From IMG/VR virus record IMGVR_UViG_3300009488_000018, positions 1-64,000 of that record: DNA of 64,000 bases. One strand, written 5' to 3'. The stretch is from a virus. Shown in pieces: positions 26,177 through 34,564 of the stretch. The notes beneath the pieces are model-generated. The model worked only from the letters and a program-made list of their open reading frames with translations. It did not search any database and was not told the origin of the DNA. The position numbers and the translations under genes were made by a program. The stretch's first letter is position 1; every line of letters starts with the position of its first letter.

Positions 26177-26377
26177 ATGGGAGAAATGATAGAATTATAC
26201 AAACAAGGTTTCAAAACAGGAAAAGTTCAAACTATAAAAGGTACAATGGACTATATTAATTGGTTAAAGCAGGAAAGAGACCGGATCGGCTCAGACCCGA
26301 CTCGGATTGCAGAAGTCAGGGAAAATAAGATCGGAAATCGAGCGTCCCTTTGGGTTGATAATCTTGTAGAATATTAA
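26177..26377 (+). CDS. Tandem-paralogue small protein B
   Basis: ATG 26177 with CGGAAGGAG. The 66-residue product repeats the neighbour: MIELYKQGFKTGK, KGTMDYINWLKQERDRIGSDPTR and SLWVD. Flanked on both sides by ARYNN repeat blocks, which suggests these blocks take part in duplication or regulation here. Confidence 0.6.
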   Translation: MGEMIELYKQGFKTGKVQTIKGTMDYINWLKQERDRIGSDPTRIAEVRENKIGNRASLWVDNLVEY

Positions 26378-26388
26378 CATACTTAAGG

Positions 26389-26456
26389 AGAGCGGAGTAT
26401 AGCAAAGCCAAACACAGCCGAGCGCAACCTAGCGAAACATAGTTAACTTAACGAGA
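26389..26456 (+). repeat. ARYNN 5-bp repeat, satellite block 2
   Basis: About 12 units in phase (AGCGG AGTAT AGCAA AGCCA AACAC AGCCG AGCGC AACCT AGCGA AACAT AGTTA ACTTA). It fills the whole gap between the paralogue and the 190-aa gene. Confidence 0.7.
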
Positions 26457-26469
26457 AGGAGAAATAGTT

Positions 26470-27042
26470 ATGAAAGAATGGCAAATAGACATAAAAGTTA
26501 AGGGTCTGACTGATATTATGTTTGATCGTTTTTACGATCAAAGTAAAACGAAAAGACCACCCGAAGCAAAAATGTACATCAACGATGGTATTATTTCATT
26601 TCCTAGTATGAATATACGTGCTTTCCTAACTAGCCAGAGGAATGGTGGGTGTGTTCGAGTATTTGAAGGAAAGAACTGGGCAGACTATTATCGTGTCTGT
26701 CAGTCCTTTGTGAAAATCGAGGACTGTTTTATTCCATTCCTTGATGAAAATGAACAGCCAATTAAGTTCGATAACTTCAAGGAGAAAACGTTCATATATA
26801 CTTGTAACGTATTGGTAGGACACGGACAAAACGTAAGTCGTCAAACTATTTCAAGACCAGTACTTAGACTGCCCTGGTTTCTCGAATTCCAAATTATACT
26901 CTTCGAGAACGAACTTATAAAGTTAGAAAAACTCAAAGAGTATTTCCAACGAGGTGGTAAGCTGATTGGCTTTGGAAATGGGAGACCTCAGGTTGGCCAG
27001 TTCGAAATTATCAAATGGGATGTAAGGGAATTACAATCATAG
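26470..27042 (+). CDS. Hypothetical protein, 190 aa, next to the repeat array
   Basis: Good GAAGGAG. Contains SRPVLRLPWFLEFQIILFEN and a C-terminal GGKLIGFGNGRPQVGQFEI, a glycine-rich GxGxxRPxxG loop that recalls RAMP/Cas7-like folds, but this resemblance is weak. The TAG stop is part of the first ARYNN unit. Lying between two repeat blocks, it is a candidate to bind them. Confidence 0.6.
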   Translation: MKEWQIDIKVKGLTDIMFDRFYDQSKTKRPPEAKMYINDGIISFPSMNIRAFLTSQRNGGCVRVFEGKNWADYYRVCQSFVKIEDCFIPFLDENEQPIKFDNFKEKTFIYTCNVLVGHGQNVSRQTISRPVLRLPWFLEFQIILFENELIKLEKLKEYFQRGGKLIGFGNGRPQVGQFEIIKWDVRELQS

Positions 27043-28385
27043 CTAAGCCAAGTGAAGCAAAGTATAGCGGAGCCTAGCGAAACGAAGCCCAGCATATGAA
27101 ACGTAGATATCACTTAAGTTGAAAACTTCTAAGTGGTATCTACGTTCTAAGTTAGAAGTTTAAAATAAAAAATTGTAGTCTAACGGAGCGGAGTAGAGCG
27201 GAGCATAACGCAACTTAGTATAACAAAGCATCGCATCAGTTAAGAAAACAATGAAATAGAAAAATACTGGAAGTACTCCCTCAGCCGAGCAAAACACAGC
27301 TGAGCAGACCTAAGTGGAGCAGAGCATAACAAAGCATAGTAAAAACAACGAAATAAAAACACTGAAAGTTTTGGATCGAAGAGGAGCGAAGCTAAACGCA
27401 GTAAAACGCAGCTAAGCTGAGCCGAGCGAAACGAAGCGTAGTTTAATACTAGTAAAATAGAAGAAGTGAAGTATTAAAGATATTTTTTCAGTAACTAAAA
27501 CTAAGCAGAGCGGAGCTGAGTACAGCAAAACAAAACGGAACGGAGCGACACATAGCATAGCATAGTAAAAATAACGAAAAATATAAATGTTATCAGAGCG
27601 CAGTGAAGCTGAACACATCAGAGTATAGCCAAGCGTAACTAAGATCAGCGAAGCAAAGAATAAAAAACGACAAAAAGTAAAATGGATATTCCGGAGCGCA
27701 GCGAAGTTTAACCAAGCGCAGTCCAGCCAAGCACAACCCAACAAAGCAAAGCATAGTCACAACGAGAAATGGAATACTAAAACATTTTTCAGAGCGGAAC
27801 GAAACAAAGTGCAACGAAGAATAACGAAAAAGTTTCAAAGCGCAGCTGAGTATAGCGCAACACAACTAAACCAAGACCAGCTTAGCAAAGCACAGAACAA
27901 CGAAAAATACCAAAATATTTTCATAGCATAGTGAAACAAAGCACAGATAAGCATAACTTAGCTCAACATAGCAAAACTCAACTGAGTAAAGTAATAGTAA
28001 AAGAATAACGAAAAATACTAAAATATTTTCATAGCAAAACTAAGCACAACAAAGTCTAGCTTAGCGCAGTTCAACCTAGCGAAACGAAGCAAAGCATAGC
28101 AAAGAACGAAAAATAAAATACTAAAATATTTCTATAATACAGCCTAGCTGGGCGAAGCATAACTTAGCTAAACGAAACGAAGCGGAGCAAAGCATAGCAA
28201 AGAACGACAAAGAGTAAAATAATGAATATTCCGCAGCTGAGCGAAGCAGAATAGAGCAAAGCGGAACACAACAAAGTACAGCGGAGCATAGTAAAGAACG
28301 AAAAATACTAAAACATTCACCTAGCGAAGCCTAACCAAGCAAAGTACAGCGGAACTTAACTTAGCGAAGCAAAACGAAACAACGT
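27041..28385 (+). repeat. Large ARYNN 5-bp-periodic array with AACGAAAAATAC spacers
   Basis: About 1.35 kb of non-coding DNA. Roughly 13-14 blocks of some 60-80 bp are built from 5-bp units A(G/A)(C/T)NN, mostly AGCNN, for example AGCTA AGCCA AGTGA AGCAA. The blocks are parted by AT-rich spacers based on AACGAAAAATACTAAAATAT (near 27571, 27899, 28007, 28106, 28297 and others), giving a higher-order period near 100 bp. Positions 4-5 vary freely, so this is not a simple microsatellite. Stops fill all rightward frames. The array lies between the converging small-gene block and the capsid operon. Role unknown: partition, origin, packaging or a long RNA are possible. Confidence 0.85.
27100..27160 (+). 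promoter_or_regulatory. Two alternative hairpins (attenuator-like)
   Basis: AACGTAGATATCACTTA (27100) pairs with 27130-27146 over 17 bp with one G-U and a GAAA-capped inner stem. A second pairing, AACTTCTAA (27124) with TTAGAAGTT (27152), uses part of the first hairpin, so the two exclude each other. It lies within the start of the repeat array. Confidence 0.5.
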
Positions 28386-28431
28386 AAAATTGTCACCTGA
28401 CCCATTTCTGAGTTAGGTGACAATTTTTTTG
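28386..28431. terminator. Bidirectional terminator
   Basis: A long stem AAAATTGTCACCTGAC/GTTAGGTGACAATTTT with T-tract on the right and A-tract on the left. It can stop rightward transcription through the repeat array and leftward transcription of the capsid gene. Confidence 0.8.
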
Positions 28432-28457
28432 TTTCGAGTTCGAGTCTCGTCTATTTA

Positions 28458-29930
28458 TTAGGCACCAATAGTAAGCAGAGCAATACCATTACTTCTAACC
28501 AACGAAGTCGCATAACGACTCAAGATGGTTAGACTTGGAGTGTGACCAAGTGGGTAAGGGTGAAGAACTGCTGGAACGTAAGGACAATATAGATACACAC
28601 ACTTCAGTTCTTCAACTGGTTTGTAGATCACTACCATTGTACCTTGTGTTACCACTCCACTTGTTAGAACCTTCCATTTTCCACCAGCAACAGTAGCTGA
28701 ACGATATCCAAGATCACCATCTACACTAGAAGTTCCAGTATAGTTAAAGGTTTGAAGATCTTCAAGGATAGCAACATCTAGAGGATTCGCTAGAATCGTA
28801 TTAGCAGCGTCCATATTTGTATCGTTGTATACTTGAGCAGAAAGTTGGTTCAATACGGGAATGATATTTTCATGCCAGTATTTAGCACCCCAGTAGTAAG
28901 TACCAGCTGGCGTTCTATTAAAGTTAGCTGTATGTGTCGGAGAATTCAGTCTGGTGCTTCCTACAATCAAGGCGTTGATAATTTCCCTGTCGATATCTAG
29001 CGCGATTTGTTGTCCAAGAATATTCACAATTTCTGCTTGCATTGAAAGATCGAATAGAGCCCGCATATCTTGCTCCATATTGATTGTCCAGTTTGCAGAA
29101 ATTTGACGATCCCTAGCATACAGTCTTACTTTATCGACACTTAACTTGACTGCGGGGTTGATTCTGTTTTCTTCTAGTGAACAAGTAACTCTGAATCTTA
29201 CATATGCAACTCCAGTAGGACCTCCAACAACACTAGAAATATCTAGAGTTCCAGCTAGATAATCAACTTTACCAGAAACAACATCCTCAACTCCAGTAGT
29301 TGCATAAACAGTTGCAGAAAAATGTCCTTCAACAGCTGGGATAATTGAAACGTCTACCCAAGTCGTACCATCAGGAGAGACAGCTGTAATTTCGAAGTCT
29401 CTTTCAAGATGCGCTTCCGTACTAGATACTGCAGGAGCAGGAATAAGACCTAAAATGTCAAAATTCAAGGATGGAACTGCAACTGATGCATAAGTTGGAA
29501 TTCCAATACCTGGTCCACCTGAGATGTCAGTTCCAGTAACAGGTGCAGGAATCAGAGCAGTAGTATTCGCAGCTGAGAATTCAGCGTTGATAAATGCTTT
29601 TATCGTTTCTGGTTTATCCATTGGCGACAAAGTAATTGCTTCTTTAGCAACTAGTTTAGGATAAAATACTCTCAGTATTGGAAGAGTTAACGTCTCATAA
29701 GGGTTGATTTGGAACATTGAATTTTCTAGTAAATTTACTCTTGTGTTCTCCGCTAACTGTATAAAAACTTCACGATCATGCTTATTCTCTAGAGACTCAG
29801 CAAGAGCAGTTACATACGCCTCGAAAGCTGTATCGTCTACAAGCACAGCTTTCATGTTTCCAGGTTTACTAGGATCCACTCCACTAACTTTCTTAGTAGT
29901 CTTATAGACTTCTTGAAGTAGTTCCTTCAT
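28458..29930 (-). CDS. Major capsid protein (T4 gp23-like)
   Basis: A 490-residue protein at the position expected in a T4-type head module (portal, protease, capsid). Features fitting gp23-like capsids: an N-terminal helical region (MKELLQEVYKTTKKVSG) likely removed by the prohead protease, ENSMFQINPYETLTLPILRVFYPKLVAKEAI, and a C-terminal VYLYCPYVPAVLHPYPLGHTPSLTILSRYATSLVR. It forms the hexamers of the head. A candidate promoter lies about 60 bp upstream, so it can be transcribed alone at high level. Confidence 0.8.
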   Translation of the reverse strand: MKELLQEVYKTTKKVSGVDPSKPGNMKAVLVDDTAFEAYVTALAESLENKHDREVFIQLAENTRVNLLENSMFQINPYETLTLPILRVFYPKLVAKEAITLSPMDKPETIKAFINAEFSAANTTALIPAPVTGTDISGGPGIGIPTYASVAVPSLNFDILGLIPAPAVSSTEAHLERDFEITAVSPDGTTWVDVSIIPAVEGHFSATVYATTGVEDVVSGKVDYLAGTLDISSVVGGPTGVAYVRFRVTCSLEENRINPAVKLSVDKVRLYARDRQISANWTINMEQDMRALFDLSMQAEIVNILGQQIALDIDREIINALIVGSTRLNSPTHTANFNRTPAGTYYWGAKYWHENIIPVLNQLSAQVYNDTNMDAANTILANPLDVAILEDLQTFNYTGTSSVDGDLGYRSATVAGGKWKVLTSGVVTQGTMVVIYKPVEELKCVYLYCPYVPAVLHPYPLGHTPSLTILSRYATSLVRSNGIALLTIGA

Positions 29931-29989
29931 AACAATTTTCCTCCCTATTATTTAATTGAATAGTAAATTAGATCTAAACGGTAAACTAA

Positions 29990-30005
29990 TTTATTATTTG
30001 TTCTA
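29990..30005 (-). promoter_or_regulatory. AGAACA motif site before the capsid gene
   Basis: Read leftward: TAGAACAAATAATAAA, 60 bp before the capsid start. Fits the consensus seen at other operon heads. Confidence 0.6.
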
Positions 30006-30095
30006 ATCTGAAAGTAAGGAGGGATCAGTACTTTTTTAAAGGTAGGAATTTAGAACTGTTCTAAGGAGAGATTTGTAGAATAGAAACATTCTGAA

Positions 30096-30509
30096 TTAAG
30101 TAGTAAACCTTTTACTAATCATTCTTAAAGTTTGTTTTAAGTGGTAGTCTAGTTTATCATTAGATAAGCTTTCAATAACCTTCAATAAAACAATAATTTC
30201 ATTTTTTAAAGCTCCATCATAAACTAAACCAGATGAAACTAACTTAGAAATTCTATCAACTAATTTCTTTGTTTTTTTCTTCTTATTATAAACTTTCATT
30301 CTTCCTTCAATGTTATCTTTAGATTCTCGTATAAGTCGACTTTTTTGTTTTAACTCCTTTTCCAACTCCTTAACTCTAGATAATTCTTCATGATATATCT
30401 CACTTAAAAGTGGATATATATTCTTAACTATTCTCTCTGATAAATCTAATTTTGTTCTATCAATATTTTCTTTTGTTACATCTGGAATACTCGTTTCTAT
30501 AATATTCAT
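30096..30509 (-). CDS. Coiled-coil protein in head module
   Basis: A 137-residue, strongly charged helical protein (HEELSRVKELEKELKQKSRLIRE). Its start overlaps the stop of the next upstream gene (ATGA type). Between protease and capsid genes, T4-like phages often keep scaffold or core proteins, so this could be a small scaffold or internal protein. Not proven by sequence. Confidence 0.55.
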   Translation of the reverse strand: MNIIETSIPDVTKENIDRTKLDLSERIVKNIYPLLSEIYHEELSRVKELEKELKQKSRLIRESKDNIEGRMKVYNKKKKTKKLVDRISKLVSSGLVYDGALKNEIIVLLKVIESLSNDKLDYHLKQTLRMISKRFTT

Positions 30510-30799
30510 AATTCACTTCCTAAAGTTTCTAATAAATCAGAGCGTAACTCTGATACATAATCTGACAATATATTTATTCTTTTTTCTAAATCATTTTTGA
30601 TTTCTACCGAACGTTGGATGAGTCCATTTTTTTTCGAAACCTTCTCTTCTAAAATCTTTATTTTTTGTTCAACATCTTCAGTTTCAGATTTTAACAAAAA
30701 AGTTTCATCCGTCTTACATATAGCAAAGATAGTTCTCATTATATTTGGAACTGGAAACTTCTCAACTTTTATTTCTCTCTTCACTTTTTCAATCTTCAT
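30506..30799 (-). CDS. Small coiled-coil protein in head module
   Basis: A 97-residue charged helical protein (EDVEQKIKILEEKVSKKNGLIQR) overlapping the next gene by 4 bp. Its heptad-like sequence and place right after the prohead protease gene fit a scaffold/core component, as an inference from order. Confidence 0.55.
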   Translation of the reverse strand: MKIEKVKREIKVEKFPVPNIMRTIFAICKTDETFLLKSETEDVEQKIKILEEKVSKKNGLIQRSVEIKNDLEKRINILSDYVSELRSDLLETLGSEL

Positions 30800-30814
30800 A
30801 TAACACTCCCAAAA

Positions 30815-31474
30815 TTATACCCATTTATTAAAGAACTTAATACACCTAGTCTCAATTAGTTTATCAAAGTAGTCCGGTAAGAAACACCTTCCATTAATAC
30901 AAACGAGTCCAACTTGTTCTACTAAACAAGAAGACTCAAACTTCATCTCATTAAAGTCTACAACTGCTGCAGAATGTGATGGCATAGAAACAGCATCAAA
31001 AGCAATAATAGTAAGAGGAGATACTACAATACTATAATCTTTTTCTCGTTCAAGTTCTGCAAGACCTCTCATCGAAAAACCTATTCCAGACTTGTCTCGT
31101 AACAAACCTAGTAGAATTGCTCCATTAGGAGTAGATGTTGTTTCCATCTCACTAAGTAAATGGTTTTCTCTAAATTCATAATCTCTAATCAAATGAGAGA
31201 CTTCTTTCAAAGCAACAGTGGTTTGTCTTATTGCATCAAATTCTTCATTTCCTTGTAGGAAAGGATGGTCTAATTCATTTAAAAATGAACGTCTTTTCAT
31301 TCTTCCTTCACAACCTTCCATTGCCTCAGCCAAAACTTTCTTAGGATACATACGATTGTTTTGATTAATTTCATTCATTGTTTGGATTGTACAACGAAAA
31401 ATTGCTTTCGACGGATCACTCTTTATTATTTTAGCTTCTTGATAAATAGCACTCTCTAAAATAAAAGATGACAT
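30815..31474 (-). CDS. Prohead core protease (T4 gp21-like)
   Basis: A 219-residue protein with the prohead protease layout: NQNNRMYPKKVLAEAM near the N-terminus, FLNELDHP supplying the catalytic His, and GIGFSMRG with the catalytic Ser, followed by PLTIIAFDAVSMPSH. It matures scaffold and capsid proteins within the prohead and destroys itself. The gene order portal to protease to capsid supports the call. Confidence 0.88.
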   Translation of the reverse strand: MSSFILESAIYQEAKIIKSDPSKAIFRCTIQTMNEINQNNRMYPKKVLAEAMEGCEGRMKRRSFLNELDHPFLQGNEEFDAIRQTTVALKEVSHLIRDYEFRENHLLSEMETTSTPNGAILLGLLRDKSGIGFSMRGLAELEREKDYSIVVSPLTIIAFDAVSMPSHSAAVVDFNEMKFESSCLVEQVGLVCINGRCFLPDYFDKLIETRCIKFFNKWV

Positions 31475-31486
31475 ATTTATTTCCTC

Positions 31487-32101
31487 TTAAATAACTTTAT
31501 TAGTAGTACTACTTTTCTTAGACTTATAGTAACTATCTAATAATGTATACACAATATCTAAGAACTCATAGAAAACTACAATTATTTCGTCAATCTTATC
31601 TTTGAATGACTCTAAATTTGAAGTAAGAATCTCAAATAAGCTTATTGCCTCAGATACATAATCTCGAAGTTTTAACAAAGTAACACTAGATGTAGTCGAA
31701 AGATATGACTCAATTGAAACTAATCTTGAGTATATTTTCTTCAACTCATAGATTCTACCAATCTGAGATGCAGTTTTTGGTGGCTCTTCTATACCCATAC
31801 CCATACCCATACCTGGCATTTCTCCACCCATTCCGGGTACTACACCTCCTACTTCTCCACCAACTGCTGCTGCTTCTTTCTCTTCTTCAGGTGGTTCTCC
31901 CGCTCTTGCTTCTTCATCAGGAACTGTTTCTTCTTCCTCTTCTTCTGGTACTTCTTGTTCTATTCTCACATGTGTCGTATATTCATCCTCATCCGTTTCA
32001 TACGGCGCAAAAGGTACATCTAAGACGTCATCACGGTCTCTAATCTCTTGCTTAAACAACGCATCTTGTAACTGTTTTAAAATATCAGAAGGATTGGCCA
32101 T
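31487..32101 (-). CDS. Acidic head-assembly protein (scaffold candidate)
   Basis: A 204-residue protein. The first 90 residues are very acidic (EVPEEEEEETVPDEEARAGEPPEEEKE) with a Gly/Met-rich stretch (PGMGGEMPGMGMGMG), and the rest is helical. Acidic low-complexity plus helix is common for scaffold or core proteins. Located between portal and protease genes. No named family. Confidence 0.55.
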   Translation of the reverse strand: MANPSDILKQLQDALFKQEIRDRDDVLDVPFAPYETDEDEYTTHVRIEQEVPEEEEEETVPDEEARAGEPPEEEKEAAAVGGEVGGVVPGMGGEMPGMGMGMGIEEPPKTASQIGRIYELKKIYSRLVSIESYLSTTSSVTLLKLRDYVSEAISLFEILTSNLESFKDKIDEIIVVFYEFLDIVYTLLDSYYKSKKSSTTNKVI

Positions 32102-32114
32102 CCAATTGCTTCCT

Positions 32115-32330
32115 TTATAACGCTAGTAACTGAGCCATTTGCGCAGCAGTTACTGGTGCACCATGATTATCTACCTGTATTCCAGTCCATCCACAAGCAG
32201 GACAAGTCCATCTAATAACTCCGTCTTGCGCAATAACATCTTCTTGTGTCCCAGGAATAAACGTCCGAACAACATCTTTTTCCATTCGGATAGCCCAACC
32301 TCTATTTTTACAATTATGTCTATTTTCCAC
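32115..32330 (-). CDS. Small Cys/His protein in head module, copy A (GTG start)
   Basis: GTG at 32330 is preferred because GGAGG lies before it. The 71-residue product has CKNRGW, RWTCPACGWTG and a C-terminal VTAAQMAQLLAL. The same frame (C-NRG ... ITAARLAVLQAM) is seen in the next gene, so they are diverged tandem copies. A small zinc-bound capsid accessory protein is possible. Confidence 0.55.
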   Translation of the reverse strand: MENRHNCKNRGWAIRMEKDVVRTFIPGTQEDVIAQDGVIRWTCPACGWTGIQVDNHGAPVTAAQMAQLLAL

Positions 32331-32362
32331 TTTATTTTCCTCCGTCCTAAGCAAAAATAATC

Positions 32363-32569
32363 TTACATTGCTTGTAACACAGCTAGTCTTGCTGCGGTTA
32401 TCGACCTCCCATAAACTTCAACGAACGTTTGAGTAGGAGCATTACAACAAGGATAATCATAATGCTTAACTATTTCCCAAGAGCCTCCTCTCCAAGCTCT
32501 ACGAACGTTAGTCACCTTAGCAGTTTGTGGAATACCTCTGTTATTACAAAAACATTTGCTGTAACTCAT
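32363..32569 (-). CDS. Small Cys protein in head module, copy B
   Basis: ATG 32569 follows AGGAGGAAAATA; a longer frame would run into the motif site and the portal gene. The 68-residue product has CFCNNRG, PCCNAPTQTF and ITAARLAVLQAM, matching copy A at both ends. Unknown function. Confidence 0.55.
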   Translation of the reverse strand: MSYSKCFCNNRGIPQTAKVTNVRRAWRGGSWEIVKHYDYPCCNAPTQTFVEVYGRSITAARLAVLQAM

Positions 32570-32590
32570 ATTATTTTCCTCCTGTACATT

Positions 32591-32607
32591 ATTTATAATT
32601 TGTTCTA
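32591..32607 (-). promoter_or_regulatory. AGAACA motif site within the head module
   Basis: Read leftward: TAGAACAAATTATAAAT, in the gap between portal gene end and the small Cys protein. It has a full TATAAAT element, which resembles T4 late promoters. Confidence 0.6.
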
Positions 32608-32624
32608 TTATAAGAGACCTTTTG

Positions 32625-34532
32625 TTAGAAAGCAGCTGTTCCCATTCCGCCCATTCCACCCATGCCTTCTTCTTCTTTCTTCTTCTCTGGATCTAACTCT
32701 TTCTCAATTTTACTACTAATTTCATACTTTTTAACTTCTTCCCAATCAACTTGTGACAGATATTTTTTCTTAGAATATTCTCGAGGAATTCCAATTCTTT
32801 CAAGCGTCTCAACTAAACTTGCTAACTCACCCATATATCTTGCTTCACGTTCATATTGAAGTGACCGAGGAACTGGTAAAGCTATATTAACAACGTCAAG
32901 GATTGTTAGTGCTTCCTCTGGATTAGTTAAATCAAATACTTTCTCAATCAATTCATTAATCTGGTGTGTAAAATACTTTTGGTGACCAATTATCGTTCTA
33001 GCAAACAAAACATTTTCTTCGGTTAAAGCAGCTTTATTTGAAAGATTTTCTTCAATATTAATAAAACTTGGAGGAACACCTAAACTAGCAGTTAATTGGT
33101 CTCTCATAAATTTGAGTTCGTCAACCTTAGACCTAATGTCCACATTTCCTTCATTAAATGTTGAAATATCAACAAAAGCTTTACCATCTTTCTGAGGAAT
33201 ATAAACATCTTCGAAAGTTGTAATCATACTAGGAATTGTATCAACTGTTCCGAATGAATCAAGACTAACTTTTCTCTTTCTAAATTCTTCTTTCATCGCC
33301 TCAATTGCTTTCTTTGCGTCTCGTGGCAGTCCAACCTCAATTGCAATTTTTCTTTTCTCAGTCGAACGTGAAAGTCTCTGAATTGCTAAAGCAGTTTCTA
33401 ATGCGATTAAAACTTTCGCAGAAAATTGACCACTATCAAATATAGACTCACCATAAGGATAGTACTTAGTAGAAGGAACCATAAAATGGATAACTCGATC
33501 TGGTGGAACATACCTAACATTCATTGTATTATTAATATCTGTCTGTGAAAGCATTGCTTTAATTATATCTTTTAAGTCTTTAATTTCTTTAAACTCTTTC
33601 ATCTGTGGTAATTTTTTCTGTAAACTTTTAATAATTGACATACAGATATTATTAATTGGTTCGTCTTGTATTGATATTCCAGGAAAAAGTGTTATCTGTG
33701 GAAAAACTAGATAACCAAAACATAAAGGAAAAAGAGAACTTTGTAATTTTACTACAAATTTTGGCTCGTGAAATATTAATTTTATATCACTAAGGCTCAT
33801 TTTATCGTTTTCTTTTTCTTCTTTTTCTTTACTTGTTTCTTCAGACTCTGCAAAAGACGAATAGTCCATTGTTATCTCAAATTTCTCTTCTTTATTCAAT
33901 GGAACTTTTAGGACCTCTTTTTTTCCTTCTTCTATATCTTGACTAACATGTGTAAAATATTCAGCCTCAGTTAAAATTGATCTACTAGTTAAAGCAGTTT
34001 TTGGATCACCAATCTCACAGAAAAGGTCACCGAACTCAAGAGTGTTTCGAACTATTAAATTTAAATGTCTTTCAAGGTCTAATTGTTTTACTACTTCTTG
34101 AACAATTCTAACTTTCGATTCTGATGGTGCAGTCTCATCCTCTAAGAGGGTGGATGGTTTAATCTCTAACGAAATTTTTGATATATCATCTGGTGACAAA
34201 ATACTATCAGTTAAAACACTTAATGCTCTATAACAATAGTTTATATTTGATACTATTGCTTCATAGGTCTTATAACGTAGAAGTCTACCACCTTGGCCGA
34301 ATGCAGCAGGGGTAGAACCTTGTGTAAATAAACCACCAGAAGCAGCAACCTGTACATCTGTTGCACCTTTAGATATTAAACTTCGAACCAATTCAATATA
34401 ACCATTTCGACCAGACTGTGATTTATAAGCTACAATGTTCTTAACAGCTTGGTCTAGCTTTTTATCAATTTTTACTGTCGAAGTTCCAATGATACTAGTT
34501 TTTAGTTTTGAAAAAACATCTTTTAATGGCAT
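32625..34532 (-). CDS. Portal protein (T4 gp20-like)
   Basis: A 635-residue protein of the right size and place. Segments such as RLLRYKTYEAIVSNINYCYRALSVLTDSIL, VRYVPPDRVIHFMVPSTKYYPYGESIFDSGQF and FMRDQLTASLGVPPSFINIEENLSNKAALTEENVLFAR are typical of gp20-like portals. It forms the dodecameric ring for DNA entry and tail joining. An acidic low-complexity insert (SEETSKEKEEKENDK, about 230-245) is unusual. Confidence 0.85.
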   Translation of the reverse strand: MPLKDVFSKLKTSIIGTSTVKIDKKLDQAVKNIVAYKSQSGRNGYIELVRSLISKGATDVQVAASGGLFTQGSTPAAFGQGGRLLRYKTYEAIVSNINYCYRALSVLTDSILSPDDISKISLEIKPSTLLEDETAPSESKVRIVQEVVKQLDLERHLNLIVRNTLEFGDLFCEIGDPKTALTSRSILTEAEYFTHVSQDIEEGKKEVLKVPLNKEEKFEITMDYSSFAESEETSKEKEEKENDKMSLSDIKLIFHEPKFVVKLQSSLFPLCFGYLVFPQITLFPGISIQDEPINNICMSIIKSLQKKLPQMKEFKEIKDLKDIIKAMLSQTDINNTMNVRYVPPDRVIHFMVPSTKYYPYGESIFDSGQFSAKVLIALETALAIQRLSRSTEKRKIAIEVGLPRDAKKAIEAMKEEFRKRKVSLDSFGTVDTIPSMITTFEDVYIPQKDGKAFVDISTFNEGNVDIRSKVDELKFMRDQLTASLGVPPSFINIEENLSNKAALTEENVLFARTIIGHQKYFTHQINELIEKVFDLTNPEEALTILDVVNIALPVPRSLQYEREARYMGELASLVETLERIGIPREYSKKKYLSQVDWEEVKKYEISSKIEKELDPEKKKEEEGMGGMGGMGTAAF

Positions 34533-34564
34533 CTATTTTTATCCTCAAGAAAAAGAGATAACAC

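Noticed and set aside
26470-27042. Cas7/RAMP protein
   Set aside because: Only one glycine-rich loop resembles the family; no other Cas genes or repeats of CRISPR type.
27412-27865. Leftward open frames of 90-110 codons inside the ARYNN array
   Set aside because: They arise because the repeat lacks stops on that strand (products are Leu/Cys/Ala/Phe-rich without ribosome sites) and are low-complexity artefacts.
27041-28385. CRISPR array
   Set aside because: Spacing of the AACGAAAAATAC elements varies from about 60 to 120 bp, the parts between are themselves repetitive, and no cas gene is present.
28430-28455. T-arm-like CGAGTTCGAGTCTCG after the terminator
   Set aside because: No other tRNA part is found next to it; too short to call a remnant.
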